This document shows, one piece after another, positions 1 to 5,942 of a stretch of 5,966 bases of DNA. A program made the translations under genes and the position numbers. Source of the DNA: Acidobacteriota bacterium (GTDB lineage Bacteria > Acidobacteriota > Terriglobia > Acidiferrales > UBA7541); assembly GCA_003224135.1 (NCBI GenBank), contig QHYO01000254.1, positions 1-5,966 on the forward strand, given 5' to 3'. The stretch's first letter is position 1, and each line of letters opens with the position of its first letter. Below the pieces are notes generated by a model, which was not told the DNA's origin, did not search any database, and saw nothing but the letters and a program-made list of their open reading frames with translations.

Positions 1-316
1 TCTTGTACTGTTTGCACTGCGAGAAAAGCCGGCGTTCGCAATAAAAACACCTTTCGCAGGGTATGTGATGAAAGCTCATCACGCGGTCGCCGGGTCGGAA
101 TTTTGTAACGCCGGGACCCGTGGCGACAACAGTGCCGGCCAGTTCGTGACCGAGGATTTGCGGCGGCTCGACGTAACGTTGGAAGATTTTCTTAATATCG
201 GTGCCGCAGATGCCGCAGGCAGCCACTTTGATCAGGACTTCGTTGGCGCCGGCTTCGGGGACGGCGACTTCTTCGACGCGAACAACACCTTTGTCGCGGT
301 AGACGCCCGCGCGCAT
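1..316 (-). CDS. Zinc-dependent alcohol dehydrogenase (MDR family), N-terminal part only
   Basis: The minus strand encodes 105 residues from ATG (314-316) before running off the left edge. They form the N-terminal, GroES-like catalytic domain of a medium-chain zinc alcohol dehydrogenase, which would use NAD(P)H to interconvert an alcohol and an aldehyde or ketone. The start reads MRAGVYRDKGVVRVEEV, typical of the family. CGICGTD at 34-40 supplies the catalytic-zinc cysteine (C37), followed by GHE at 56-58. The four structural-zinc cysteines are all present (C87, C90, C93, C101), which places it in the two-zinc threonine/sorbitol/butanediol dehydrogenase group rather than the quinone reductases. 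The NAD-binding Rossmann domain lies outside the window. It follows hpnG by 56 bases on the same strand, so it is probably the next gene of the hopanoid operon. The Shine-Dalgarno sequence is weak. The family is certain; the substrate is unknown, and a hopanoid side-chain aldehyde is only a guess from position. Confidence 0.93.
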   Translation of the reverse strand, partial: MRAGVYRDKGVVRVEEVAVPEAGANEVLIKVAACGICGTDIKKIFQRYVEPPQILGHELAGTVVATGPGVTKFRPGDRVMSFHHIPCERCFYCERRLFSQCKQYK

Positions 317-372
317 TGTTCTGGGAATGGGGCCGAGGGTGCGATGCGCTTCAGTAAGTGATGGAGTCGCGG

Positions 373-1137
373 TCATCGCGCGGCAACCTCTTGAAGCTCA
401 GGCGGTGGCCAGCCATGACTGGAAAAAGAAAGCTTCTTGATAAACGCCTCCAGAAAATGAGCCAGAGCTTCAGCAGCGGTCTTGCTATCGCGACCGAGCC
501 TGATCAAGGCGGGCAATCGCAAAGGATGTCGAGCGACATAACGCACAACTCCTGCGATTTTGACTCTTCCCATTTCATCAACCGCAGTGTCAACGATTGC
601 CGGCATGTCCGTTCTCAGGGAATCCGAAATTACGCGGATAGCCACCGTGGAGCGCTTGTGTGCCGCAGCGGCCATAAGAACTCCAAAGCTTTCCATTTCG
701 ACAGCATCGGCGAAAGGAGCAAGTTGCTTCTTTTCCTCGGCTGTTCGAATCACGTGATCGGATGTCAGGAACATCTTGACGCGCGACGCTCCATCATTTT
801 CAGCGGCGTGAACCAAATTGCGGGCGCAAGCAAGCGTCTTCGATTTTCCCAGCTCTTGCACCGCGTCAGCAACCAGGATTCGACCCACTTGGTGAGCCTC
901 TCTTAATGCCCCGGCGAAGCCAGACGTTATACACACCTGATAAGGTTCCCCCAGAAGCGCGTTGGCTAAACGGGAAGCATTCTCAACGCCGGTGCCCGTC
1001 ACTACAAAATCGACTTTCGCACTTCCGATTCCTGCGCGAAAAACATCAACATTAGAAATGTTGATTTCCTCGAGATTCCGCAATTTCCGCCAGGGGGCGA
1101 ATTCGGCTTCTACGGCGAATGTGACGAGGATGCGCAT
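373..1137 (-). CDS. hpnG: HpnG, hopanoid-associated nucleoside phosphorylase (adenosylhopane nucleosidase)
   Basis: The 254-residue protein belongs to the purine nucleoside phosphorylase/MTA-SAH nucleosidase fold family. HpnG members remove adenine from adenosylhopane to give ribosylhopane, the step after HpnH in making C35 hopanoids. Visible family marks are MRILVTFAVEAEF at the N-terminus (first beta strand and base of the active site), SGFAGAL at 72-78, VEMES at 146-150 (the ribose-binding Met-Glu motif) and VISDS at 169-173, with the expected catalytic Asp at 172. The length is normal and no lesion is seen. The ATG at 1135-1137 is preceded three codons upstream by an in-frame TGA, so it is the first possible ATG; only a weak GAAAG-like ribosome site precedes it. 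It sits 69 bases after hpnA and 56 before the alcohol dehydrogenase. Assignment to HpnG rather than a generic nucleosidase rests on both sequence and the shc-hpnA neighbourhood. Confidence 0.9.
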   Translation of the reverse strand: MRILVTFAVEAEFAPWRKLRNLEEINISNVDVFRAGIGSAKVDFVVTGTGVENASRLANALLGEPYQVCITSGFAGALREAHQVGRILVADAVQELGKSKTLACARNLVHAAENDGASRVKMFLTSDHVIRTAEEKKQLAPFADAVEMESFGVLMAAAAHKRSTVAIRVISDSLRTDMPAIVDTAVDEMGRVKIAGVVRYVARHPLRLPALIRLGRDSKTAAEALAHFLEAFIKKLSFSSHGWPPPELQEVAAR

Positions 1138-1206
1138 CAGCGTCTTTCAAATAAGAATGCCGGGCTCCTACCGGATCAGGGACACGTTCCACCCGACGTT
1201 ACAAAA
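1138..1206 (-). other. Intergenic gap hpnA-hpnG
   Basis: These 69 bases separate hpnA from hpnG, the longest gap inside the operon. No promoter or terminator is convincing. On the minus strand the gap holds a GC-rich stretch with CCGG arms seven bases apart (CCGGTAGGAGCCCGG), then a more AT-rich run leading to the hpnG start. It may be plain spacer or a remnant of an interspersed repeat. Confidence 0.35.
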
Positions 1207-2238
1207 TCAAGCGGCCTTGGCCTGATGAATCTTTTTGGCGCGCCGCGGCGCGATGTAGCCGTTCGCTTCATACCAGCGGACAGCGCGTTCGAACGCGGCG
1301 GTGGCCGAGCCCTGCTGAAAACCAAGTTCACGTGGCGCGCGCGCACAGTCTACAAACATCATGTGCTGCCCAATCTTCACGCCCTCCACGGGAATCTGCG
1401 GCTCCCGGCCGATCAGGCGCGAAAATGCTGTCTCTGCATAGGCTACACCCAGCGCGAGCCGATGAGGGATCTTCAATGTGGGTGCAGGCAGACCGGTTAT
1501 CTCCGCAAGCGTGTCCAGCACAGCTTTCAAGGTCAGATTCTGGGACCCGAGAAGATAGCGCTCCCCGACCATTCCTCTTTCAGCCACGAGAATGTGGCCC
1601 GCGGCGCACTCTTCGACGCCGACGAAGTTCAGCCCGGTCTCGACATAGCCGGGCATTTTGCCGTTCAGAAAATCCAGAATGATTTTTCCCGTGGGTGTCG
1701 GCTTCCAGTCCCACGGGCCGACAGGCGTGGTGGGCATCGCAACGATCGCAGGAAATCCGTTGCGAGCGGCATCAAGCACTTCCTTCTCCGCGAGCCATTT
1801 GGAACGCTTGTAGTGGCCGATCATCTCTGCAAGCTTCGCGTCTGTGGATTCGTTAGGCTGCTCGGAGCGGTCCACGGCAATCGTGGCAACCGTGCTGGTG
1901 TAAATGAACTGTCCAACGCCGGCGCGCTTTGCGGCTTCCAAAAGATTCTTTGTGCCGCCCACGTTCGAATCGTAAATATCCTGCGAGCGCTTGGCCCATA
2001 GGCGGTAATCGGCGGCTACGTGAAAAACACGCTGCACGCCGGCCAGCGCGCGCTCGAGCGACGCCGCGTCGCGCAGATCGCCCGTGAAATATTCGAGCGG
2101 GAGGTCAGCAATCGCGCGGTTGTTGCTCGATGGACGCAGAAGAACGCGGACGTCCGCGCCGCGCGCAACGAGCTGCCGGGTGACGTGGCTACCAAGAAAG
2201 CCCGCCGCTCCCGTGACAAGAGTCTTCTCGCCACTCAT
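1207..2238 (-). CDS. hpnA: HpnA, hopanoid-associated NAD-dependent sugar epimerase/dehydratase
   Basis: The 343-residue protein is an extended short-chain dehydrogenase/reductase of the sugar epimerase/dihydroflavonol-reductase type. The N-terminal Rossmann motif is TGAAGFLG at 9-16, followed by the GDLRD segment near 53-57 (adenine-binding Asp) and FHVAA at 72-76. The catalytic set is YTSTVAT at 113-119 and YKRSK at 143-147 (Tyr143, Lys147). The length matches HpnA proteins, which are conserved in hopanoid loci; the exact reaction is not settled and they have been described as predicted sugar epimerases. The start is well supported: GAGG at 2246-2249 lies seven bases upstream of the ATG, and the ATG overlaps the stop of the preceding gene as ATGA, which points to translational coupling. 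The basic C-terminal tail (PRRAKKIHQAKAA) is probably disordered. The family is certain; the HpnA name is supported by shc and hpnG on either side. Confidence 0.9.
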   Translation of the reverse strand: MSGEKTLVTGAAGFLGSHVTRQLVARGADVRVLLRPSSNNRAIADLPLEYFTGDLRDAASLERALAGVQRVFHVAADYRLWAKRSQDIYDSNVGGTKNLLEAAKRAGVGQFIYTSTVATIAVDRSEQPNESTDAKLAEMIGHYKRSKWLAEKEVLDAARNGFPAIVAMPTTPVGPWDWKPTPTGKIILDFLNGKMPGYVETGLNFVGVEECAAGHILVAERGMVGERYLLGSQNLTLKAVLDTLAEITGLPAPTLKIPHRLALGVAYAETAFSRLIGREPQIPVEGVKIGQHMMFVDCARAPRELGFQQGSATAAFERAVRWYEANGYIAPRRAKKIHQAKAA

Positions 2239-3011
2239 GCGCTTTCCTCGTAGGCGCTCGTGTCGCTACCGGGCAGAGGCATCGCGGCCTTTTTCTCACG
2301 AGGCACAACGTAAGAGGCTTCGAGAAGGGACGAGAAATATTCCCACCGGCTGCAGCGGACCAACGACCGAATTTCGTCAAGCTTCTCCTGGAATTCTGCG
2401 CCCAATGAAGATTCGCTGGCACTGCCACCTGACGATACGATGAAGCCGTCCACGCCGTAATTGTCCAAATATTCAAATAGCTCGCCAGTCTCGCACACCT
2501 GCGTCTGTGCGTTCACCGTCACGTGCGTGCAGACATGAAAACCAGAAAGCTTTGCTGCGCGGATGCCTTCGATGACGCGGCGGAAAGATCCCGGGTGTGC
2601 GACAGCCTCATCGTGAATTTCTTCGCGCCCGGCGAGCTCCACCGTGAGGAACAAACGTGGGTCGGGACGGAATTCGTGGATGCGCTGGCGAAGCCGAACA
2701 CCGCCCGTATGCAGAAACACGTTACGTCCCGCTTGGTTGAGCGCAGCGGAAATTCGCCCGATTACCGGATGCTGCAACGGCTCTTCGCCTCCGAGCCAGA
2801 GAACCGGTGCGGCAGTCTGCGAGATGATACTCGCCGGGATTTCCATCACTGCGGCATTGGGATCGGACTCGGCATCGATCTCTTTTTGATTGGACGAGGA
2901 AAAAACTGCCGGAGAGAGGTGAACGATCGTTGCGCTATCGCGCCCGGCAGCGAACGCGCGAAAGATCTTGCTACGCAGAAGATCCAGACTCAAGAGGATG
3001 GGAAACTTCAT
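2235..3011 (-). CDS. HpnH-like radical-SAM-fold protein lacking the CxxxCxxC cluster motif
   Basis: The 258-residue product resembles the central part of HpnH, the radical SAM enzyme that adds the 5'-deoxyadenosyl group to hopene. Similar segments are LWLGGEEPLQHP at 71-82 (the GGEP SAM-binding motif with one extra Glu), a hydrophobic strand plus HTGG near 98-104, LTVELAGREEIHDEAV at 122-137, GSFRRVIEGIRAAKLSGF at 141-158 and YGVDGFIVSSGG at 185-196. The N-terminal stretch where CxxxCxxC should sit (about 20-45) has no cysteine; the whole protein has only C161, C173 and C220. HpnH proteins are usually over 300 residues with a cysteine-containing C-terminal part; this one ends early. The ATG at 3009-3011 lies eight bases after the shc stop. 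The frame is open up to 3203, but the extra residues overlap shc and do not look like protein. The end is coupled to hpnA by a four-base overlap. The open frame is certain and homology is good; the function is unknown, and SAM-radical catalysis is unlikely. Confidence 0.85.
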   Translation of the reverse strand: MKFPILLSLDLLRSKIFRAFAAGRDSATIVHLSPAVFSSSNQKEIDAESDPNAAVMEIPASIISQTAAPVLWLGGEEPLQHPVIGRISAALNQAGRNVFLHTGGVRLRQRIHEFRPDPRLFLTVELAGREEIHDEAVAHPGSFRRVIEGIRAAKLSGFHVCTHVTVNAQTQVCETGELFEYLDNYGVDGFIVSSGGSASESSLGAEFQEKLDEIRSLVRCSRWEYFSSLLEASYVVPREKKAAMPLPGSDTSAYEESA

Positions 3012-3019
3012 GCGAGTTC

Positions 3020-5038
3020 TTAAAATCCGCTGCGTAGCCGGAATTCTTCCGGCCGGAATTTGAAGGCACAAAATTCTTCCGCGTTGCGCAGCTGGTTGTG
3101 CAACCGCGCCAATGCGTAAACCGGAAACGAATTTCGGTAGAGGTGATACTTCAAATAGAAAACGCACGGGAAGCCTGTACCCGTGAAATCGTTTTCGTCC
3201 CACGAGCCGTCTTCATTCTGTTGTTGCACGAGATATTCTGCCGCTTTCGAGATAGACGGATCACCGGGATCGGCAGCAGCGAGCAGTCCGATCAGTCCCC
3301 AGGCGGTTTGCGAAGGCGTGCTGTCGCCTTGCCCTTTTGAAGATTCGACATGATAGCTGCGCAGCGATTCGCCAAAACTGCCGTCCGGCTTTTGCACAGC
3401 CTTCAACCAGCTCACAGCCCGCTTGCAATAATCCTGCGCGGTCAATGAAATGGTTTCGAGAGAGCGCAACACTCCACTTGTGCCGTAAACGTAGTTCACG
3501 CCCCAACGGCCGAACCACGACCCATCCTTGCACTGATCCTTCAAAAGAAATTCGACAGCGCGGCGCACTGCAGGATGCTCTGCGGGCCATCCGAATCGTC
3601 CCAGGCATTCGAGAACCCGCGCAGTAACATCCGCCGTCGATGGATCAATCATCGCGTTGTGATCGGCAAAGGGAATATTGCAGATGAAGCGGCGGTCGTT
3701 GTCGCGGTCAAATGCTCCCCACCCGCCATCGCGATTCTGCATGCTCAGCAACCATTGGATGCCGCGGCGAATCGCGCCTTCCATCCGCTTTTCATCGGGA
3801 AACTTCACGCGCTGCAGCGCCATCAGCACAAACGCGGTATCGTCCACGTCGGGATAATGGTCATTGCGAAACTCAAATGCCCAGCCGCCGGGCTCCGCGT
3901 CTTTGTTTTTCACCTGCCAATCGCCCGGACCAAGAATCTGTTTTGCAAGAATCCATTCCGCCGATTTCACGAGCGCGGGATGATCGGGCGCAACTCCGGC
4001 CTCTTCGAGCGCCACCATCGCGATGCAGGTATCCCACACCGGCGAAACGCACGGCTGCAAACGAATCGTCTCTGCATCCTCAATTTCGAACCGCGAAAAT
4101 TCCTTGATCTCGCGCCACGTCAGCGGATCGTCCGGGCCGTGGCCCAGGGCCATTAACGCAAAAATTGAATTCATCATCGCAGGGTAGATTGCCGCAAGAC
4201 CTTCGGTCCGCTCGATGTGGGCGAGCATCCAGTGCTTGGCTTCTCGCAACGCACGCCGCCGCAGCGGTTTCCACGGCAATTTTTCATAGATCTTCAATGC
4301 GCGATCGAGCGCGAGAAAGAAATTCTTCCAGGAAACGAGCTGTTCGCCCCAGTCAAATGCTGCTGCCTTGCGCGATGGATCCGTAAAGAGTTCGTCCACG
4401 CGCGCGTGTTCTGGCAAACGCCAGTCTGGTCGCAGCGCGCTCAAAATCGCCATCGGAATCACAATGCCGCGCGTCCAGGAAGACATTTCGTAAATGTTGA
4501 TGAAAAACCAGTTTGGCAGAAGCATCAGTTCCGGCGGAATCGCGGGAACCAGTTCCCAGCCCAGTGCTCCAACCAGCGCGAGATAAAAGCGGACATAAGA
4601 GTTTGTGTGCTCCAGCCCGCCAAGTCGATGAATTGTGTCACGCGCAGCCGTCAGGTGTGGCGCGTTCATATCGTCACCGGCAAGCTTCAGCGCGAAATAC
4701 GCCTTGCACGTCGCATTGAGCTCAGACGGGCCGCCGGGATAGAGGTTCCAGCCTCCGTCTTCGAGCTGCTTGCGGCGAACATAGTTGGCTAGCTTCGCAA
4801 TGCGGACGGGATCGGCTTTGCCGAGAACAAAGAGGTAATAAATATAGTCCGATTCAAGGGTGGAGTCGGCTTCGAGTTCGCCTTGCCAGTAGCCGTCTGT
4901 CGCCTGCAAAGAAAGCAGGTGCTCTGCGCCACGCTCGATCGTTTCTGGAAGTTTTTGTGCCCAATCCTGCTCGCGCCAGGACGCTGGCGCAGCGGTAGTC
5001 GACGAATACTCCTCACCCATTCTGACGAGTGACGCCAT
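3020..5038 (-). CDS. shc: Squalene-hopene cyclase
   Basis: This 672-residue enzyme cyclises squalene to hop-22(29)-ene (and hopanol), the committing step of hopanoid synthesis, as a monotopic protein on the inner membrane. The protonating motif DVDDTA is at 397-402, the bacterial squalene form; oxidosqualene cyclases carry DCTA instead. SPVWDT lies at 332-337 and GTGFP at 620-624, followed by the Tyr-rich C-terminal wall (YLKYHLY). At least seven QW repeats stabilise the two alpha-barrels, for example ending at 51, 97, 374, 440, 508, 555 and 613. The length is normal and no motif is broken. The start at 5036-5038 has a strong ribosome site (GGGGGAG at 5044-5050, five bases away); the ATG at residue 7 has none. 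It is the first gene of the hopanoid operon, with its own promoter region upstream. Sporulenol-type cyclases share the fold, but the hpn neighbours favour hopene synthesis. Confidence 0.97.
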   Translation of the reverse strand: MASLVRMGEEYSSTTAAPASWREQDWAQKLPETIERGAEHLLSLQATDGYWQGELEADSTLESDYIYYLFVLGKADPVRIAKLANYVRRKQLEDGGWNLYPGGPSELNATCKAYFALKLAGDDMNAPHLTAARDTIHRLGGLEHTNSYVRFYLALVGALGWELVPAIPPELMLLPNWFFINIYEMSSWTRGIVIPMAILSALRPDWRLPEHARVDELFTDPSRKAAAFDWGEQLVSWKNFFLALDRALKIYEKLPWKPLRRRALREAKHWMLAHIERTEGLAAIYPAMMNSIFALMALGHGPDDPLTWREIKEFSRFEIEDAETIRLQPCVSPVWDTCIAMVALEEAGVAPDHPALVKSAEWILAKQILGPGDWQVKNKDAEPGGWAFEFRNDHYPDVDDTAFVLMALQRVKFPDEKRMEGAIRRGIQWLLSMQNRDGGWGAFDRDNDRRFICNIPFADHNAMIDPSTADVTARVLECLGRFGWPAEHPAVRRAVEFLLKDQCKDGSWFGRWGVNYVYGTSGVLRSLETISLTAQDYCKRAVSWLKAVQKPDGSFGESLRSYHVESSKGQGDSTPSQTAWGLIGLLAAADPGDPSISKAAEYLVQQQNEDGSWDENDFTGTGFPCVFYLKYHLYRNSFPVYALARLHNQLRNAEEFCAFKFRPEEFRLRSGF

Positions 5039-5043
5039 CTATG

Positions 5044-5050
5044 CTCCCCC
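5044..5050 (-). promoter_or_regulatory. Ribosome binding site of shc
   Basis: GGGGGAG on the minus strand lies five bases before the ATG at 5036-5038. It is the strongest Shine-Dalgarno match near any gene here, and it selects this ATG over the in-frame one 18 bases downstream. Confidence 0.8.
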
Positions 5051-5055
5051 AGAGC

Positions 5056-5086
5056 AATAAAAACGAAATACCTCGCCGGACGCGAG
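5056..5086 (-). promoter_or_regulatory. Small GC hairpin followed by U-rich tract in the shc leader
   Basis: On the minus strand CTCGC (5082-5086) and GCGAG (5072-5076) form a perfect five-base-pair stem with a five-base loop. A T-rich tract follows (5056-5070, including five consecutive T at 5059-5063). The shape recalls a weak intrinsic terminator or attenuator just before the shc ribosome site. The stem is short and the T tract is interrupted by CG, so it may be chance. Confidence 0.2.
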
Positions 5087-5109
5087 TCCCCCGAGACACC
5101 CTTGGGTCG

Positions 5110-5152
5110 CCGCTAACTCCTTAATTTCCATATCGTTCCAGAGTTAAGGCGG
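5110..5152 (-). promoter_or_regulatory. Potential structured leader hairpin upstream of shc
   Basis: On the minus strand CCGC-CT-TAACTC (5141-5152) can pair with GAGTTAGCGG (5110-5119): ten base pairs with a two-base bulge and a 21-base loop. An alternative, mutually exclusive six-pair stem joins CCTTAA (5144-5149) to TTAAGG (5119-5124). The element lies between the predicted transcription start and the shc ribosome site, about 70 bases from the ATG. It matches no riboswitch family I recognise. As DNA, the inverted repeat could equally be a protein-binding site. Confidence 0.35.
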
Positions 5153-5173
5153 ACAGCTTGCGGGCCTTCGCCA

Positions 5174-5191
5174 GATACTAAAGTAAGTATC
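5174..5191. promoter_or_regulatory. Inverted repeat overlapping the predicted -10 box (possible operator)
   Basis: GATACT (5174-5179) and AGTATC (5186-5191) are perfect six-base inverted arms around a six-base spacer. The right arm is exactly the predicted -10 hexamer of the shc promoter and the left arm falls at the expected transcription start, where a repressor could block RNA polymerase. No regulator family is recognised. Confidence 0.35.
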
Positions 5192-5214
5192 GCCTCATTT
5201 GACAGCACGGTCAA
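5186..5214 (-). promoter_or_regulatory. Predicted sigma70-type promoter of the hopanoid operon
   Basis: On the minus strand TTGACC (5209-5214, five of six matches to TTGACA) is followed after exactly 17 bases by GATACT (5186-5191, four of six matches to TATAAT). Transcription would start near 5179 and give a leader of about 140 bases before shc. An A-tract (5231-5237) lies upstream of the -35 box. Position in the only sizeable gap before shc supports it; hexamer matches alone are weak evidence in a lineage whose promoters I cannot calibrate. Confidence 0.5.
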
Positions 5215-5246
5215 CGCCCAAGATGTCTCGTTTTTTTGATTCGTCA

Positions 5247-5942
5247 TCACAGTAAAACGGTAGCTGGAGATTCAAGAATGCGTTTCACGAGCTGAAAGAG
5301 TGGCTCAGGTAGCGGGTCTGTTTCCCGCTGCAGTACTGAAGGCTTTTGCCGCAAAAGCTGCGCTGGAAGCTGCATCCAGGGAGGTTGTGTAATTGCGCCC
5401 TCGTCAAGTCCGCGCCGGAACACAAAAACATCCGCCCGATCGAGCATATGTCGCGCAGAATCCTTAAAATCGTCGCGCGTGGCGTCAAGCACCGTGACAT
5501 ACAGCGAGGGCCTCACGAAATGCAGCAGCGAATTGCTTTCAACGATCACATTGAGGCCGTCTCTGCCCGCAGATTCTTCTACGCTGGCTAGAGCTTCTCG
5601 TAGTGGCGGCATTCCCTCTGCCAGGTATCCCTGCTTCGTCCGTAGCCAGTACGAGCGGGCAGCTCCGGCTTGCAAAAAACGTGCGCTGTCGGTGCTACCT
5701 TCTCCGCTCGATTCCCAATCGAGAGCCACAATGTGCTCTGTCGGAGCGCAATCGCATTCATGCCCGTTCGTCGCGCACACGCCATGTCCGTACTGAGTAA
5801 TTTTTCCGGCGAGCCACTTCGCGTTGGGCAGTGCGGCGATGAGGTCGCACACCAGTTGCGTTTTGCCAATGCTCCGCGTGTGCCCGCCAACAACGATCAA
5901 GCGGCACGGCAATGACTTTCGCGCTGGTTCAGGACTTGCCAA
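5247..5942 (-). CDS. P-loop NTPase of the MobB/dethiobiotin-synthetase-like (SIMIBI) type, function unknown
   Basis: The 231-residue protein opens with a beta strand and modified Walker A loop, LIVVGGHTRSIGKTQL at 15-30 (G20, five residues, then GKT at 26-28). This spacing is that of the dethiobiotin synthetase/CobB-type P-loop; the overall look recalls MobB, the GTP-binding partner in molybdopterin guanine dinucleotide synthesis. A strand and acidic motif, NVIVESNS at 131-138, resembles a Walker B region, and YVTVLDATRDDF at 148-159 is another core strand. A Cys/His-rich stretch at 53-70 (H53, C56, H61, C63, C65, H70) could bind metal. The best start is TTG at 5940-5942: GAGG (5949-5952) lies six bases upstream, and a stop three codons before it closes the frame. 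TTG codons at residues 11 and 15 are alternatives, but the next Met lies beyond the P-loop. It precedes shc by 208 bases with a promoter between, so it is probably not part of the hopanoid operon. The substrate is unknown. Confidence 0.82.
   Translation of the reverse strand: MASPEPARKSLPCRLIVVGGHTRSIGKTQLVCDLIAALPNAKWLAGKITQYGHGVCATNGHECDCAPTEHIVALDWESSGEGSTDSARFLQAGAARSYWLRTKQGYLAEGMPPLREALASVEESAGRDGLNVIVESNSLLHFVRPSLYVTVLDATRDDFKDSARHMLDRADVFVFRRGLDEGAITQPPWMQLPAQLLRQKPSVLQRETDPLPEPLFQLVKRILESPATVLL

Larger units (their letters stand above)
5039..5246. other. Non-coding region between the P-loop gene and shc
   Basis: This 208-base gap holds the predicted promoter, the dyad on its -10 box, two potential leader hairpins and the shc ribosome site, each listed separately. 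No RNA gene, credible short gene or clear rho-independent terminator for the preceding P-loop gene was found in it. Confidence 0.7.

Noticed and set aside
65..906. Plus-strand open frames opposite the alcohol dehydrogenase and hpnG
   Set aside because: The minus-strand products match known families with intact motifs over the same bases, and the plus-strand products look like reverse-complement artefacts.
1225..2001. 258-residue plus-strand open frame opposite hpnA
   Set aside because: It lies wholly antisense to hpnA, is rich in Arg, Cys and His as expected of a GC-rich shadow frame, and shows no recognisable domain.
2860..2950. A frameshift hiding the CxxxCxxC motif of the HpnH-like gene
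   Set aside because: I translated the other two minus-strand frames around 2890-2945, where the motif should lie, and neither encodes any cysteine, so the motif is truly absent rather than shifted out of frame.
2235..3203. Longer 322-residue version of the HpnH-like frame starting at 3203
   Set aside because: The additional 64 residues overlap the end of shc in another frame, contain no HpnH-like or other recognisable sequence, and the MKFPILLSLDLL start at 3011 resembles the start of the conserved domain and follows the shc stop directly.
3575..4792. Plus-strand open frames of 191-193 residues opposite shc
   Set aside because: They are antisense shadows of a well-conserved enzyme, with no family signature or ribosome site that I can see.
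5020..5038. Alternative shc start at the second in-frame ATG (residue 7)
   Set aside because: No ribosome site precedes it, whereas the first ATG has GGGGGAG at ideal spacing.
5221..5240. Seven-T run on the plus strand as a terminator
   Set aside because: No stem precedes it on the plus strand, and no plus-strand gene ends there; on the minus strand it is an A-tract and cannot be a terminator tail.
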